Source: Mytilisepta virgata
Lineage: Eukaryota > Mollusca > Bivalvia > Mytilida > Mytilidae
Assembly: GCA_028015205.1 (NCBI GenBank)
Contig: CM051521.1
Span: 127,480,614 to 127,544,613, forward strand
Reading direction: 5' to 3'
DNA length: 64,000 nucleotides
Below, in pieces: positions 1-11,005 of this stretch (positions are counted from its first letter, which is position 1; every line of letters begins with the position of its first letter). The position numbers and the translations under genes were made by a program. The notes beneath the pieces were generated by a model, which worked only from the letters and a program-made list of their open reading frames with translations, made no database searches and was not told the origin of the DNA.

Positions 1-144
1 CGGAGTTACTTCATATTTTGAAATCGTTCATATTCCCACTAGTTCAATCAGTTATTATTCACCACAAAACAGTAAAATCCTGAAATTCCTCCATATTTCA
101 AAGACCAAACTGTTCCACTTATTTCTTATTCTTATACAAAACCC

Positions 145-1480
145 GTTGCAACCAAGATTTTCAATTACAGACGGGCATTGCTCGACCTTAATTCCGATGA
201 CCTCAAGTCTAAACCCCCTGACTGCTCCAGTTCGACATCTTCATTCAATTATAGTACCGTGGATCATGTTATCACTGGATATCCTTATCTAGTTGATAAT
301 CAAAAACTTAACAAATGTGCTAGCTGAAGGTCCCAAATACCGAGAACCTCAGTCAATTAATTTGAAATATAATTTCAAATTGCTGATGGATTCTGTTGAG
401 GACTATGCCAGAATTACTGTGAAACATCATATTCCTCCGGTGGCGTCAGTCAGATGTGGATTCTTAAAAACTCAAAAAATTTACTACAATGTCTAAAATC
501 AAAACCTTTCGTTACATGCAACAGCATAAAAACATTCGACCCTCTCCATACTCTACACTACTATACCACATTCTCAATTAAAAGATCGCTTAAAACAATT
601 AGTTCATCAATGTTTCTTCAAGAAAAATGACACACCCAGTTTTGGGTAGATAAAGGGCTTATTTCGTAAAGAACCACTCTGATTCTGACAAAAAGTATTC
701 TGAAGATGAAATTACATACATGTTAGATTTTGTCATAGACAACATATTTGTTGAATTTGGCGGTCTAATGTTTCAACAAACAATCGGCATTCCAATGAAA
801 ACCAACTGTGTTCCTCTCCTCGCTGATCTGTTTCTGTACACATATGAAGCGGACTTCATTCAAGGCTACTAGGTGAAATCAAAAAGAAACTAGTCCAATC
901 CTTTAATTTCACTTTTCGTTATACAATGTATAGATGACGTGTTGTCGTTAAATAACGACAAATTTCCAAGACTTTCTACATCTCATCTACCCCAGTGAGC
1001 TTGCAATTAAGGATACTACAGATCAGATACACCAAAGTCAGCTTCACGCGTGAGTTACCCTGACTTTCGACAAAGAGGATAACTGCTGCCACAAAAGCTT
1101 GTTAAACAGGGTTTCATCAGGGATAAGTTGTCATCACTTGGGAAATTTTACGGTCGTCATCACCAATTAATTGACCGTTACAGTGTTCCAATATCTAAGA
1201 TGATGTTGAACCTGTTCCCACTGTTGTAACATTCCATATGCTTACACAGATTTGTCACTACCACCGGAATGACTTTGTTTAACTTCACAACGGGTGCCAT
1301 ATACGGAGCAGGAACTGCTTACCCTTCCGGAGCACTTGAGTTCACTCCTGGTTTTTATGGGAGTTCGTGTTGTTCATTGTTTTTTTAGTTTTCAGTGTTT
1401 ATTTGTTGTGCTGATAGTTGTTCATTTGTCCTCTTTATTTGGAAATGACACAGAAACTATTTATTACTATATAACAAAAT
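145..1480 (+). mobile_element. Degenerate Penelope-like element, reverse-transcriptase relic with 3' tail
   Basis: Short broken frames follow one another in the order expected for a molluscan PLE polyprotein. Around 170-480 there is an upstream segment with the motif GPKYREPQSIN followed by MDSVEDYAR. At 740-870 comes the RT core, NLFVEFGG-like then a GIPM-like segment and a TNC.PLLADLFLY-like segment. At 905-960 a frame-broken IDDVLSLNN segment represents the RT palm motif, and at 1110-1200 an FYGRHH-like segment. The tail at 1290-1480 contains the CTTACCCTTCCGGAGCAC word that recurs about a dozen times in this window. Several frameshifts and stops make it non-functional. Assignment rests on recognised family motifs. 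Confidence 0.75.
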
Positions 1481-2724
1481 AGTTTCTTCATGGAAAATGG
1501 TGAATATTGTCCCTGGTAGTAAATAATATTACACTCTCGAGATAATATTCACCAATATTCTTGCAATAACCATAAATTACTATGTTTAAAAAGAAAAAAG
1601 AAAAAATGACTGTGCGCATGTGCCGCATATAATCATTATATATGTATTTTTCGAATGATGGTGAAAAAATTTTATAATGGAATCGCTTACTTATATAATT
1701 TGTAATTCATTGACTCTTCTTTTAAATCTAGAAATAATAATCCACATTTTTCCGTCGATTTCTATTTTGGCTCAGTTTTTATTGTAACTCAATCACAAAT
1801 AGTTATCCAGTTTTCTCGTCAATTGAACAAAGGACGTATATCATACAATAGCTTAACACATAATCCTTCCCCCCTAAGTCCTAACAAATCGGATATAATT
1901 TGATGTTCCCTTTATATTGGTATTTGATATTACTACCAACAATTTAAATTACTACCAACAATTTAAATGTTAGTAGTTTCTTAACGATATAGATTCAGAT
2001 TAAAATCCTCTCTAAATGACGGAATCAAAATAATAAAATAATAATAATCTTATATTACCATTAATAGGCGGAACTTGAAACTCCAAAACAAGTTTGTCAG
2101 ATTTAAAGGCAATTTGATATAGCGATACTGTACGATTAAGATTCGATACAGAGATCAAAGAGAGTAAACCGTGACAAAGAAAAATTTATAATTCTTAGCG
2201 AGGACATTTATTGTTTTTGTTTGTGGTGTTACTTCTTGTTGAAAATAGCACAGCGAGTCCTAGATATAATTTGTCTTTTTTAGTGTCCAATATGATAGGA
2301 TGGAGTCTCATTCACCTTATAACTTATCCTTAAGTTTTTTTTAAATCTTCATAATTTTTAAAAAAATTATTTTAAAACCGAGTTTTGTTTGAATAAGGTC
2401 AAATACAGAAATTTATGTCGCAGGAATATTGCTTGGTAAAAAAGTTATAGCATGTGTGAAATTGTGGATTAACAATCATCAGACACGCTCATGGTCATAA
2501 CTTTTAAAAGCCAATTTGTCTGAGGTAGTGGAAAGCCTACTTTGACAACATTTCAAAATTTATGAACTGATGCTTTCAACAAAAGTAACTCAACAATATA
2601 TGGGCTTCTTTACGTACATCATCACTAATAACACTGTTTTACTGATGCAGTAAACTTGTCGTATTCCATTTGTAACCACACCGTAGCTATAGATAAATTA
2701 AACAAACTTTGCGGTCAATCAATA

Positions 2725-2730
2725 TTTATT
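2725..2730 (-). promoter_or_regulatory. Candidate polyadenylation signal of cysteine-rich peptide gene A
   Basis: TTTATT on the plus strand reads AATAAA on the minus strand, about 290 bases downstream of the gene A stop codon at 3021-3023. It is the first AATAAA I noticed downstream; actual use is inferred. Confidence 0.35.
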
Positions 2731-3020
2731 GATAATGAGTAGGATTCTTGGTTGCCATTCCTGCAATTAGAATAAATATTCATTAGGGGATTTAAATATT
2801 CTCGTTAACTGTCAGATTTTGTCTTAAAGGCATAAAGTTTATATATTGAGCAGTGACATACAATGATTTCCAAGTAAAACAAATCCGATATTTATATTTT
2901 TGCCGTTTCTTCACACAAAGTCATGACGTAACTACACAGCCGTCGCAAACCTCGTTCAATCACAGACTTGAAATGTAGTTACACATTATCATAAAGTTTA
3001 ACAAAATAATTACCGTTTCC

Positions 3021-6000
3021 TTATGGAAACCAATAGCACCAACAAAAGTCTAAAATACACGTTCCTCCGACATTTCCGTTATCGATGCAGCATTGGTTGC
3101 ACTTATATGAATACAGTGGACAATGCCAGTGGCATGCTGGTACCTTCTTTTGGGCTTTTTGTCCCTTCTGGGCCGACGACAATGCTTAAAAAATACAAAT
3201 ATTTGTCAGTATTGAAAATGGCAACATACACATTTAACATTTATCATGTTTCCTATAATTCTACGAATTTTTACAGAAGGCGCATTCAAAGAAAAGAAAT
3301 CTGGAGATAATAAGGACATTAAGGACAACGTTTACTGATACAAAGATTGAATAATATAATATAATGTAAAAACTGAGAGAATAAAACATGTATCGAACAA
3401 AATGAAAATAAATCAATCTATTGAAATGTATACTTATATTTATAAGTATAGCAACCATGTTGTTGTCATATAAGTGTAATGTTAGAAATTAAGTGCAGTA
3501 TTCGACGTCGATCGTCCTTTATCCGTTTGCCGGTTACATAAAATCACCTGTGCAAGCAAGCATTAGACTTCGAAAAATTTAGTCTGGGGTGAGCATGTAC
3601 TATATTGTAAATGCACGGTATTTTCAGATGTTTTATTTGTGTCCCATATTCAATATCGAGTTAATATTACTTGCGAGCCATATAACAAGAACAGATTTCT
3701 TTTTAGTTCACAAAAGATTTTGGTGTAAGTAAAGATAACTGTATATATTGCAGCCCGAGCTTGATTTCTGCACTTCTCTTCACTCGACACTTCATTTCAA
3801 GTATTATAAATTTGCAATGGTATGAGTGCCAGCATGACGGAGCAAGATGCACCTACCCTTCTTGAACACCTCACGTAACTCTCGATTTTTTGTGGGAGTT
3901 AAAATTGCTAGTAGTGTCTTGTCCTAATTTTTTGTTCACTTTGTCATGTGTTTTTTCATCTTTTAGTTTTGTCCTTGGCGTATTTGCTTGCTGAGTTACA
4001 TTTTTAAGAGTTTGCCTAGACTTTTCGGTCTGTTGTATCGTTGCTGTTTTCTTTTGCCATTTTGCAATATTTCTACAGAAAGCTAGATAATCTGTAATAT
4101 ATACAGCAGGCCATTTACGAGTTAACATACTTAATGCACGAAACGAGTAGCATTTATCTCCCTTTCCATAACAGTATCAGCTACATACTTATGTATCAAA
4201 TTTTTATCTGGGCACGTAGTTTTATATAATAGTTTATAATATTTTTTTATCATTTCTAAAATATGTTCCTGATTCGTACTACCTCAATATTTTCGTTTTT
4301 ACGTTTGTTAATAGATTTTTTAACTTGTCGCTGTTTTTCTAATCCTAGAAAATAAGCATTATTTTTTTCCTCTTGTTCTATCCATTTTTCCCTTGATCTA
4401 ATTTGAGCCCCTTTTGCCTTATATTCATAAATTGTTTCCAGTTGTAACTCTAATTGTTTTATATTATTTGTTAGTTTTTCATCTTCGTTTAATTGTGCAT
4501 CCCTAAGTGTCGTAAAGCGCTCTAATTGGCTTTCTAATTTGCTTGTTGTCCCTCTTGATAATTTCGATTTTCTTTTACAGTAGAGAATAGATTTAATGAC
4601 AATTTTCAGGTTTTTATCGCTCTTTTGTAAAAGAAAAATTAAATTCCTTAATCACGGACAAATTTGTCAGGTTTCCTAGTGAGAGAAGGTTACCTTTTTG
4701 TAAAGTTTTACCTTATATGGAATTAAATTGTAATCATATAGATAACGAAGACGTAACGTTAATAAATTCGTAAATAAATGGCTGAAAGTTCTTTTTGAAA
4801 ATCTAAGTTAACGCAGGATGTTACAAATGTCATTTTGACTGCTGGAAAAAAAATTTTTATTTGTATTGTAAGTCTGATGTTCATTATCGACATGTGTATG
4901 TATAAATTGTTTAATCAGGATGGACAAGATTCTCTTTTAAATTTGTCATTGGATTGAAGATCAGAGTGGTTTAGTGACGGAATTTATTAGAAACGTGTTT
5001 TGACCAGCAATGTCTAAAACAGAATTTAATTAGCAAAAAATCACGAAACAGAACTAGAAATAATGAAAATGTAATGTTATTTCAATGCTGCTTTTCAACT
5101 AAATAATAAAATAATTTTTTATCGTTTAATTTCATGATCCTATATGTTTGTGTCAAAGGTTAAATTTAAAATGTACTTGAAAGGTAGTTCAGTGGTAATT
5201 ATTTTTGTTCTGGTAGTGTTGGACATATCTTCCTTCTCAATAGTTGCCTTAGTGGTGAATTAACAGGAATCATATTGTATGTTATTGCACTGGATTAACC
5301 TCCCCCTTTCCCATACACTTCTTTTGGGATTTTAAATTCAGATTCTTGCTACAGTGCAACAACGCTGTGTTTAATGGATGACTTGTATTTTAACATGTTT
5401 AAACCACACAAAAATCAAAAGCAAAAAGTACCATTTATGTTACAAGTTTATGTTAATGGGGGGGCTCTCTACTTTAGCTTTTCATCGTTTTAAGTGCTAT
5501 TTGATAAAATCTTATCATCATTGTTACATAGTCTGGGCATCCTCCATTAACGTTCATGATGTCATAACAGGCCATTCTATGACTTTTTGTACAGCGGTGC
5601 GATGCGGGATATGATGAAAGTCATTACCATGGGGCTCATATATAAACGAGGATGATATAAAAGGGCAATGCAATCGCGCATTGCAGCTAGCTCTATCTTT
5701 CTCAGTTGTTAAAAGGAACAAAATAATATTAAGAATTGTGATCAATGTGAAAAAGAGATGTCGTTTCTTGTATAAATATAACACGTATAGATAACACAGT
5801 ACCTTGAAGTCTGTTGTGTCCCCGTAGATAGGGGAACATATATGTGGCAAGAAAACAGATAACAAAATAACAATACATTGCAATAGCGTCAATCGTTTCC
5901 TTGCATTCTGCTTCATAGTACAAAATGTATATTTTCCGCGTAGGTACCAGGAGATTACAATATATACTGGATGTTAACAGCAAAGAAATTTTATGGATTT

Positions 6001-6356
6001 TAATTCACAAATAAGGTGGAATATCGGGAAGGGTGAGAAATGACACACAAACAAAGGACCTTCCACACGAAACAGCAACAAAAAAATCACAGAATACATA
6101 CATAATCAAGAAAGATTTAAAATTACCTATTGTAAGATAAAATTGAAAAATATGTTATATCAGAACTATCTTACGTTTATCTCTAAAATATCATTAAGTA
6201 GTAAATGTTCATGCATTAAATGCGAATTCTAATAATACTTTCTTTCCCGCGGTGTTAGAGGCCAAGAAAATATGTATCTGATTTAAAAACTTTGCTGGAA
6301 TAATACTTACTTGTGGTACAAATCAAAATTATCAGGATTATAATAGAAAGCTTCAT
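3021..6356 (-). CDS. CS-alpha-beta (defensin-like) secreted cysteine-rich peptide, gene A; coding exons 6311..6356 and 3021..3184
   Basis: This is a split gene read leftwards. The exon with the start codon runs 6371-6311, with ATG at 6356-6354 encoding the hydrophobic signal MKLSIIILIILICTT. It is preceded by a CTTTAG acceptor and followed by a GTAAGT donor in phase 1. The second coding exon (3184-3021) starts after a T-rich acceptor ending AAG and encodes a basic propeptide-like stretch (QKAQKK) followed by the cysteine domain beginning VPACHWHC. The joined product is 69 residues. Eight cysteines follow C-x3-C-x6-C-x2-C-C-x9-C-x4-C-x-C, which contains the CS-alpha-beta signature C-x3-C, G-x-C, C-x-C. 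Such peptides are secreted antimicrobial effectors; that role is inferred from the fold pattern only. The mature exon has the same 164-base length as in copies C and D. The intron (about 3.1 kb) holds PLE-tail-like debris. Confidence 0.72.
5650..5916. other. Conserved TATAAAAG region with an opposing signal-peptide-like frame
   Basis: A plus-strand TATAAAAGGGCAA box at about 5,656 is conserved at 51,149 in block II. On the minus strand opposite it (about 5,800-5,900; 51,300-51,410 in block II) a frame encodes a hydrophobic stretch CIVILLSVFLPHICSP that resembles a signal peptide, followed by GDTTDFK and a possible GTACT donor. In block II it has a nearby ATG; in block I that part is shortened. 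No downstream exon was found, so this may be an exon of an unrecognised gene or chance. Confidence 0.25.
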
Positions 6357-6470
6357 ATTGGTCGTATTACTCTAAAGAAAATAAAATATATTGTAAATAA
6401 TGGTGTTAAGGAAGGTATGCTTCAAAATCTTTGTTGAAGACTTGGAATGTTCATCTAAAAGCAACTTTAA

Positions 6471-6900
6471 AATAACAATCCATAGACGCATTACCTCTCA
6501 TCAGTAGCATTAAAACCGAAACATTTGGAAGACCAAAAACCAAACTTATTTTAAAACAAGAAGTACTCATAACCAAAAATACCTAATTAGGAAGCCAAAT
6601 TTCTGCTAAGGAGATCTACCATGTGCAATACATGGAATGAACCCATAGTAATTCTATTATTTTTGAATTTTGCTAAATACTGGTAATTTCTATAACAAAT
6701 CAATGAATAATCATGTCAGACAAGTCTAACGACAGGGTTGGTGAATACCCTCGGGGACCTAGGGTCCACCATGCAGAGGCATCGTCCCAGGAGTTTCAAA
6801 ATAACAATGCAAAGATACTAATATTAGATATAGTAAATTTATACTATGCTATATACGACGCATTTCAAGGAGTTACCTCTCATCAGCAGCAGAACCAATA
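6471..6900 (+). repeat. Dispersed repeat, copy of the 378-bp tandem unit at 16.14-16.8 kb
   Basis: The words CTCGGGGACCTAGGGTCCACC, GGAGATCTACCATGTGCAAT and TTTGGAAGACCAAAAACCAA are shared with 13,040-13,330 and with both units at 16,142-16,800. It is a dispersed non-coding repeat; the short open frame at 6,713-6,901 falls inside it and is not considered a gene. Confidence 0.6.
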
Positions 6901-7563
6901 ATTTTCATGAACGTGTATATAAACTATTGGTATAGATGGAAATCTGAATGTGATGTATACATGAAGCCTGAAGGTTTTTTAGATTTCGCTCAGTTATCAT
7001 TTTCTAATTTATAATTGTTGTTCTGCCATGATATTTAGGTAGTTTTCACTTCTTCAACCAATTAAAAAATTTTCTCAAAAAATTATTTCTATCAATTTGA
7101 GATTCCTATTTTTGACCATGCAAAGTGAAAATAGGTCACACAAATTCGTCATCTTTACAAATCACCTGATATTGCTTAAAGCCAAGAATGTTTTTGAAAA
7201 GAAAAATGGTTAAATAAGTGATCTATATAAGGTTGTCTTGATAGCAGTTTTAAAAGCGTATTTATTGTATAGCAGTACACCTTGATAACTTAACAAAAAT
7301 AACATTATGAAAATAAATATTCTAAAATACTGATGTGTACATACTTTGGACAGCATATGCATATTTCTTAACGTCCCTAGCCAATTCAAGAACAGGCCGT
7401 TTTATGTTAGAGCAATTTTATATTAGACCGAAACATGACGTATTGTCAGTAATAACAATAAAATATAACTAATAGCAGTAGTCTGGAATATTGATACCAT
7501 TACTGAAAAACAAAATTATTTTGTTCTTATAATTGATAAACCTAAAAAAAGTAAAGTACTTAC

Positions 7564-7629
7564 ATTCACTGGGTAGTTTCTAAACCTGGCGCTCTCGACT
7601 TTACGGTTTTCAATACGTATATATTTATA
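7564..7629 (-). promoter_or_regulatory. TATA promoter and untranslated first exon of gene A
   Basis: On the minus strand TATAAATA lies at 7,629-7,622, and a short untranslated exon ends at 7,564 with a GTAAGT donor. The same arrangement, nearly identical in sequence, occurs at 46,192-46,257 (gene D) and 52,434-52,499 (copy E). Transcription start is expected near 7,595. The untranslated exon splices to the CTTTAG acceptor just ahead of the signal-peptide exon at 6,371. Confidence 0.6.
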
Positions 7630-8130
7630 CAGAAGTAAATCCTGGAATGAAAATCACACGGATTCATGATGACTAAACGAAAATGACATAATTAATTTTC
7701 TTCGGACTATCACAAGACTTACTACGTTTTAAACTTTTATGCGGATAAACATACTTTTTTAATACCTTTTCCTTAAAAACAAGACCCTTTTCGAGTAAAT
7801 GGATGCATATGCAGGATATCAAACATGTTTTTATAAGGAAAACATTAAAAACCACATAATGCCTTGGTTTTCATTGAACATAAATGAATGCATCTTATTT
7901 TTATTGCAATGAAGTTTATACGTGTATTTTGTAAATGAGCATCCAATTGATTTATTTGTTGTGTCTTGTATTCATTTGTTTATGGTTTTTCTGTATCTAG
8001 ATTGTCCCATGCGTAAGATACAGAATCAATTACTAGAATTTTGGAAATTGAAATTTTTTTAAATAAAGGAATATCTTCCAAAAACGACCAAAGTATGACA
8101 AAAATAAAAGACAAGACAAATTCTGAGGAG

Positions 8131-8585
8131 TATCTCTTATAGGCAAAGATCGATCTAGGAAACTAAGGAGTATCTCCCTCGGGCAAAGTTCGATCTAGAA
8201 AACTAAGGAGCATGTCTGGGGCAAAGATTTAGGAAACTAAGGAGTATCTCTCACAGGTAAAGATCTAGGAAATTAAGGTTTAGCTCTATCGGTCAAAAAC
8301 CTAGGAAATTAAGGAATATTCCTCTGGGGCAAAGATCTAGGAATCTGAGGAGTATCTCTCTCAGGAAAAGACCTAGGAAACTAAGGCTTATCTCTTTCGG
8401 GCAATAATCTAGGAAATTAAGGAATATTACTCTGGGACAAAGATCTATGAAACTGAGGCGTAACACTCTTGAGCAAAGATCTAGAAAACTAAAGAGTAGC
8501 CCTCTCGGACAAAGATCTAGGAAACTAATGAGTATCTCCCTCGGGTAAAGATCTAGGAAACTAAGAGCATATCTCCCGGGCAATG
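8131..8585. repeat. About 39-bp satellite array (about 11 units), block I copy
   Basis: Imperfect units of about 39 bp built on AAACTAAGGAGTATCTCT followed by GGCAAAGATCTAGG. Because the unit is near 13 codons, the minus strand stays open and encodes a repeated FLDLCPRG-type peptide; this is an artefact of the repeat. The homologous array at 52,990-53,337 is cut short by the Polinton. Confidence 0.85.
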
Positions 8586-8589
8586 GTCT

Positions 8590-10400
8590 GCCTTTAGATG
8601 GTTTCTTTAATTCTAGTATTTACTTTGAATTTAATTTACATTTTTTGTTGTTATACTTTCCATATTTCATTCTTAAGAGAGTTTAATTTGTAATATTTAC
8701 TGGATCAAATTATTTATCCCCATCACTAAGTGAATACCTCTGTTGGTACACTCACCAGCTGATACGGCAGTGACAAGTAATACCTAAAATTTACTCTGAT
8801 TAAATTGCCCTGGTATTTGGCCACTTAAATTTCAAAATCACAAAGCAATGAAAAACATACTCTCAGCTAACATTACGTACTCGTAACATTTTGTATTTTA
8901 AGGAAAATGTTTTGTTTTCAACAGGAGATTGCCAATTGTGAAGAAATCAATAAAAATACCAAATACTTACTTTTTAACCTTTAAATTAAAAATTTTGATA
9001 TGAGCAACAGACTTGCCCAAATAGATATTTCTCAGATAGGTGTCTTTATGTAAGACAAACATAACACTAAAAATCCTTTTGGGCAAGGCTGTTGGTCATA
9101 GTTGTTTTGACCAAAATATACTGTGATAACACTCAATTTTCATGACGTCAATGTTGCAACATGGGAACGAATTTTGTACACTGACTGATAGATTGTGAAA
9201 GTGCGATCATTATAGGAGAAAAATAATATAAATTCGAATCGGAAATTTTCATGTAAGATGGGGCCAAATAATGGCAAATGTCATACCATCTCCTTTTTGC
9301 ATTTTCTTATCGTACATTTATGCTCTTAGATAGTTTGTCTCAGGTCATTGCTTGTAAGATAGGGTTTGTTTAATTGTGCACGTTTAGCGTGTTGAATTGG
9401 TGTCAAATGGAATTTATACATACAATGGAGAGAAATATTTAGTTTTGTTAAAGAATGATAAATTGCGTTTTTATAAACTATGTATATTTTAGTTTTTTCT
9501 GTCATAATTTATAGAAAATGATAATGCAGATATTCACAACTTTCTCTGCAATCTCTAGAATCTTTTGAAATATGTTATTAATTTTGGACCATGAATAATA
9601 AATCCTCGTTTATATAGTCATATAATATTTGATAGCTATTGGTAGCACTCAGTGAAATCCTTTAAAGTTTTAGAAGTTCAGTGAGGACAGGATATTACAT
9701 TAATGAGTAATCGAAGGAGCACTTCTCTGCAATCTGTAAAATCTTTGTTTTTATAAAATTGTCATAATTGTAGTTATGTAATTATACGAGTTGATGATAA
9801 GAATGTTATGTTATTATACGAGTTGATAATAAGAAGTATTTGTTATTGAGGCATCCAAATAAAATAACTTGACAGTCTGATCGAATTTCGACAAACGCAA
9901 AGCCAATGCTATTTATCAAACCAAGATATAACACAATATATTTTCTACACCAACTGATCTGATTTTTGGTATTTGAGCTTATAATGATGAGTTACAGATC
10001 AAGTTTGAGTTTACAGCTAATCGGATAATAATTGTGAGAGTTATTCCCCCTTGAAAATATGAATTATTTCCAAAATATTAGTTTGCCGGACTTTTTTCAC
10101 TTACTCTTTTAACAAATGATCTTATTTTTGGTATGTGCCATTTAAATGATGACTAACAGATCAAGTTTGAGTTTCACACTGATCAGATAATTTTTGTGAG
10201 AGTAATTGCCTAAAATCAACGAAATATGCCTATTTTCTACATCAAAATGTTGTATTACCTAAAGTCAAGAAATACCAAAGGGATATTCGAAGGAGGGGAA
10301 AATCGAAAACAAATGATAAATTCCGGAGAACAACGCAGACTACAAAACAATAAACAAATAAATCAACATTAAAAACACTACACTAAAACACTAAAAACAT
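8590..10400. other. Intergenic, AT-rich, no gene recognised
   Basis: No supported coding region. Two local duplications are visible: a short one at 9,770-9,835 around TATACGAGTTGAT, and a diverged pair of about 155 bp near 9,955 and 10,115 sharing ACAGATCAAGTTTGAGTTT. Confidence 0.6.
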
Positions 10401-10489
10401 ATGAACAATATGGACCCCACCAAAAAACCGGGGGTAGACTCGGGTGCTGTCTACTCAATAGTAAGCAGTCTTCCCTTGCTACAGGACAA

Positions 10490-11005
10490 ATCCAGTATGA
10501 GGAAGGAACAACATCAATGGAACAGGTCCATTTTCATTTGGGAAACTGTTTTTTTTCATACCTGTGAACTGATGACGCCCATAAAACTTAGGAGCAATAT
10601 ACCCCTGTTTGATCAACTTTTCTGTCAAAAGCCGGGCTCTGGAATAACGTATGAGTTAGGAAATATACACTCCACACGCCCGTGCTTCTGGAATGTTGCC
10701 GCTAAAAAATTGGAAGTTGACGATTGGAAAGTCAAAGTCATCCTGTTTGTCTTAAAGTTTTGTATTCAGCATTCCTCTGGTGTCAATTTCGAGATGAAGG
10801 TCGAGATAAGATGAAGATTTGGCGGTGTCTGTAGTATACTTAATTTGAGCTCTGTGCAATAAAGAATATGCAAGAAATTCCCAAAACGTGAATTGTTGAG
10901 TGGTAAATGAGAATAAATTTGAAGATTTATTTGCAAGAACCACTGAGATATTTCCCAAGTTTCAAAGTTACTTCATATTTGGAAATCGTTCACATTCCCA
11001 CTAGT
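10490..11005 (-). mobile_element. Penelope-like element fragment (minus strand)
   Basis: On the minus strand the frame ending at 10,752 contains SSYLDLHLEID, a hallmark segment downstream of the PLE catalytic site, followed in broken frames by DDFDFPIVNFQF-like and FYGRH-like segments down to about 10,500. The right edge (about 10,965-11,005) repeats the first 50 bases of this window, so both belong to the same repeat family. It is degenerate. Confidence 0.7.

Larger units (their letters stand above)
1049..8450. repeat. Segmental duplication block I (copy of block II at 46,783-53,337)
   Basis: By eye, this stretch aligns nearly base for base over long runs with 46,783-53,337, with scattered indels. 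It starts inside the PLE 3' region (TGAGTTACCCTGACTTTCGA at both ends) and runs through the mature-peptide exon near 3.0 kb, the 5.6-6.0 kb TATAAAAG region, the promoter near 7.6 kb and the about 39-bp satellite. Block I carries an apparently intact copy of the cysteine-rich peptide gene, while block II carries a broken one. The non-coding part 1,480-2,720 shows nothing recognisable beyond this repetition; parts of it (about 1,430-2,640) occur a third time at 10,990-12,930. Confidence 0.85.

Noticed and set aside
3871..4128. 85-residue minus-strand frame, also at 49,304-49,540
   Set aside because: Low-complexity Lys/Thr-rich frame adjoining a PLE-tail-like segment, repeated inverted near 15.75 kb and there disrupted; no domain.
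8293..8583. 96-residue minus-strand frame with FLDLCPRG repeats (also 53,160-53,477)
   Set aside because: Translation of the about 39-bp satellite.
10401..10814. 137-residue plus-strand frame
   Set aside because: It is antisense to a recognisable Penelope-like fragment on the minus strand.
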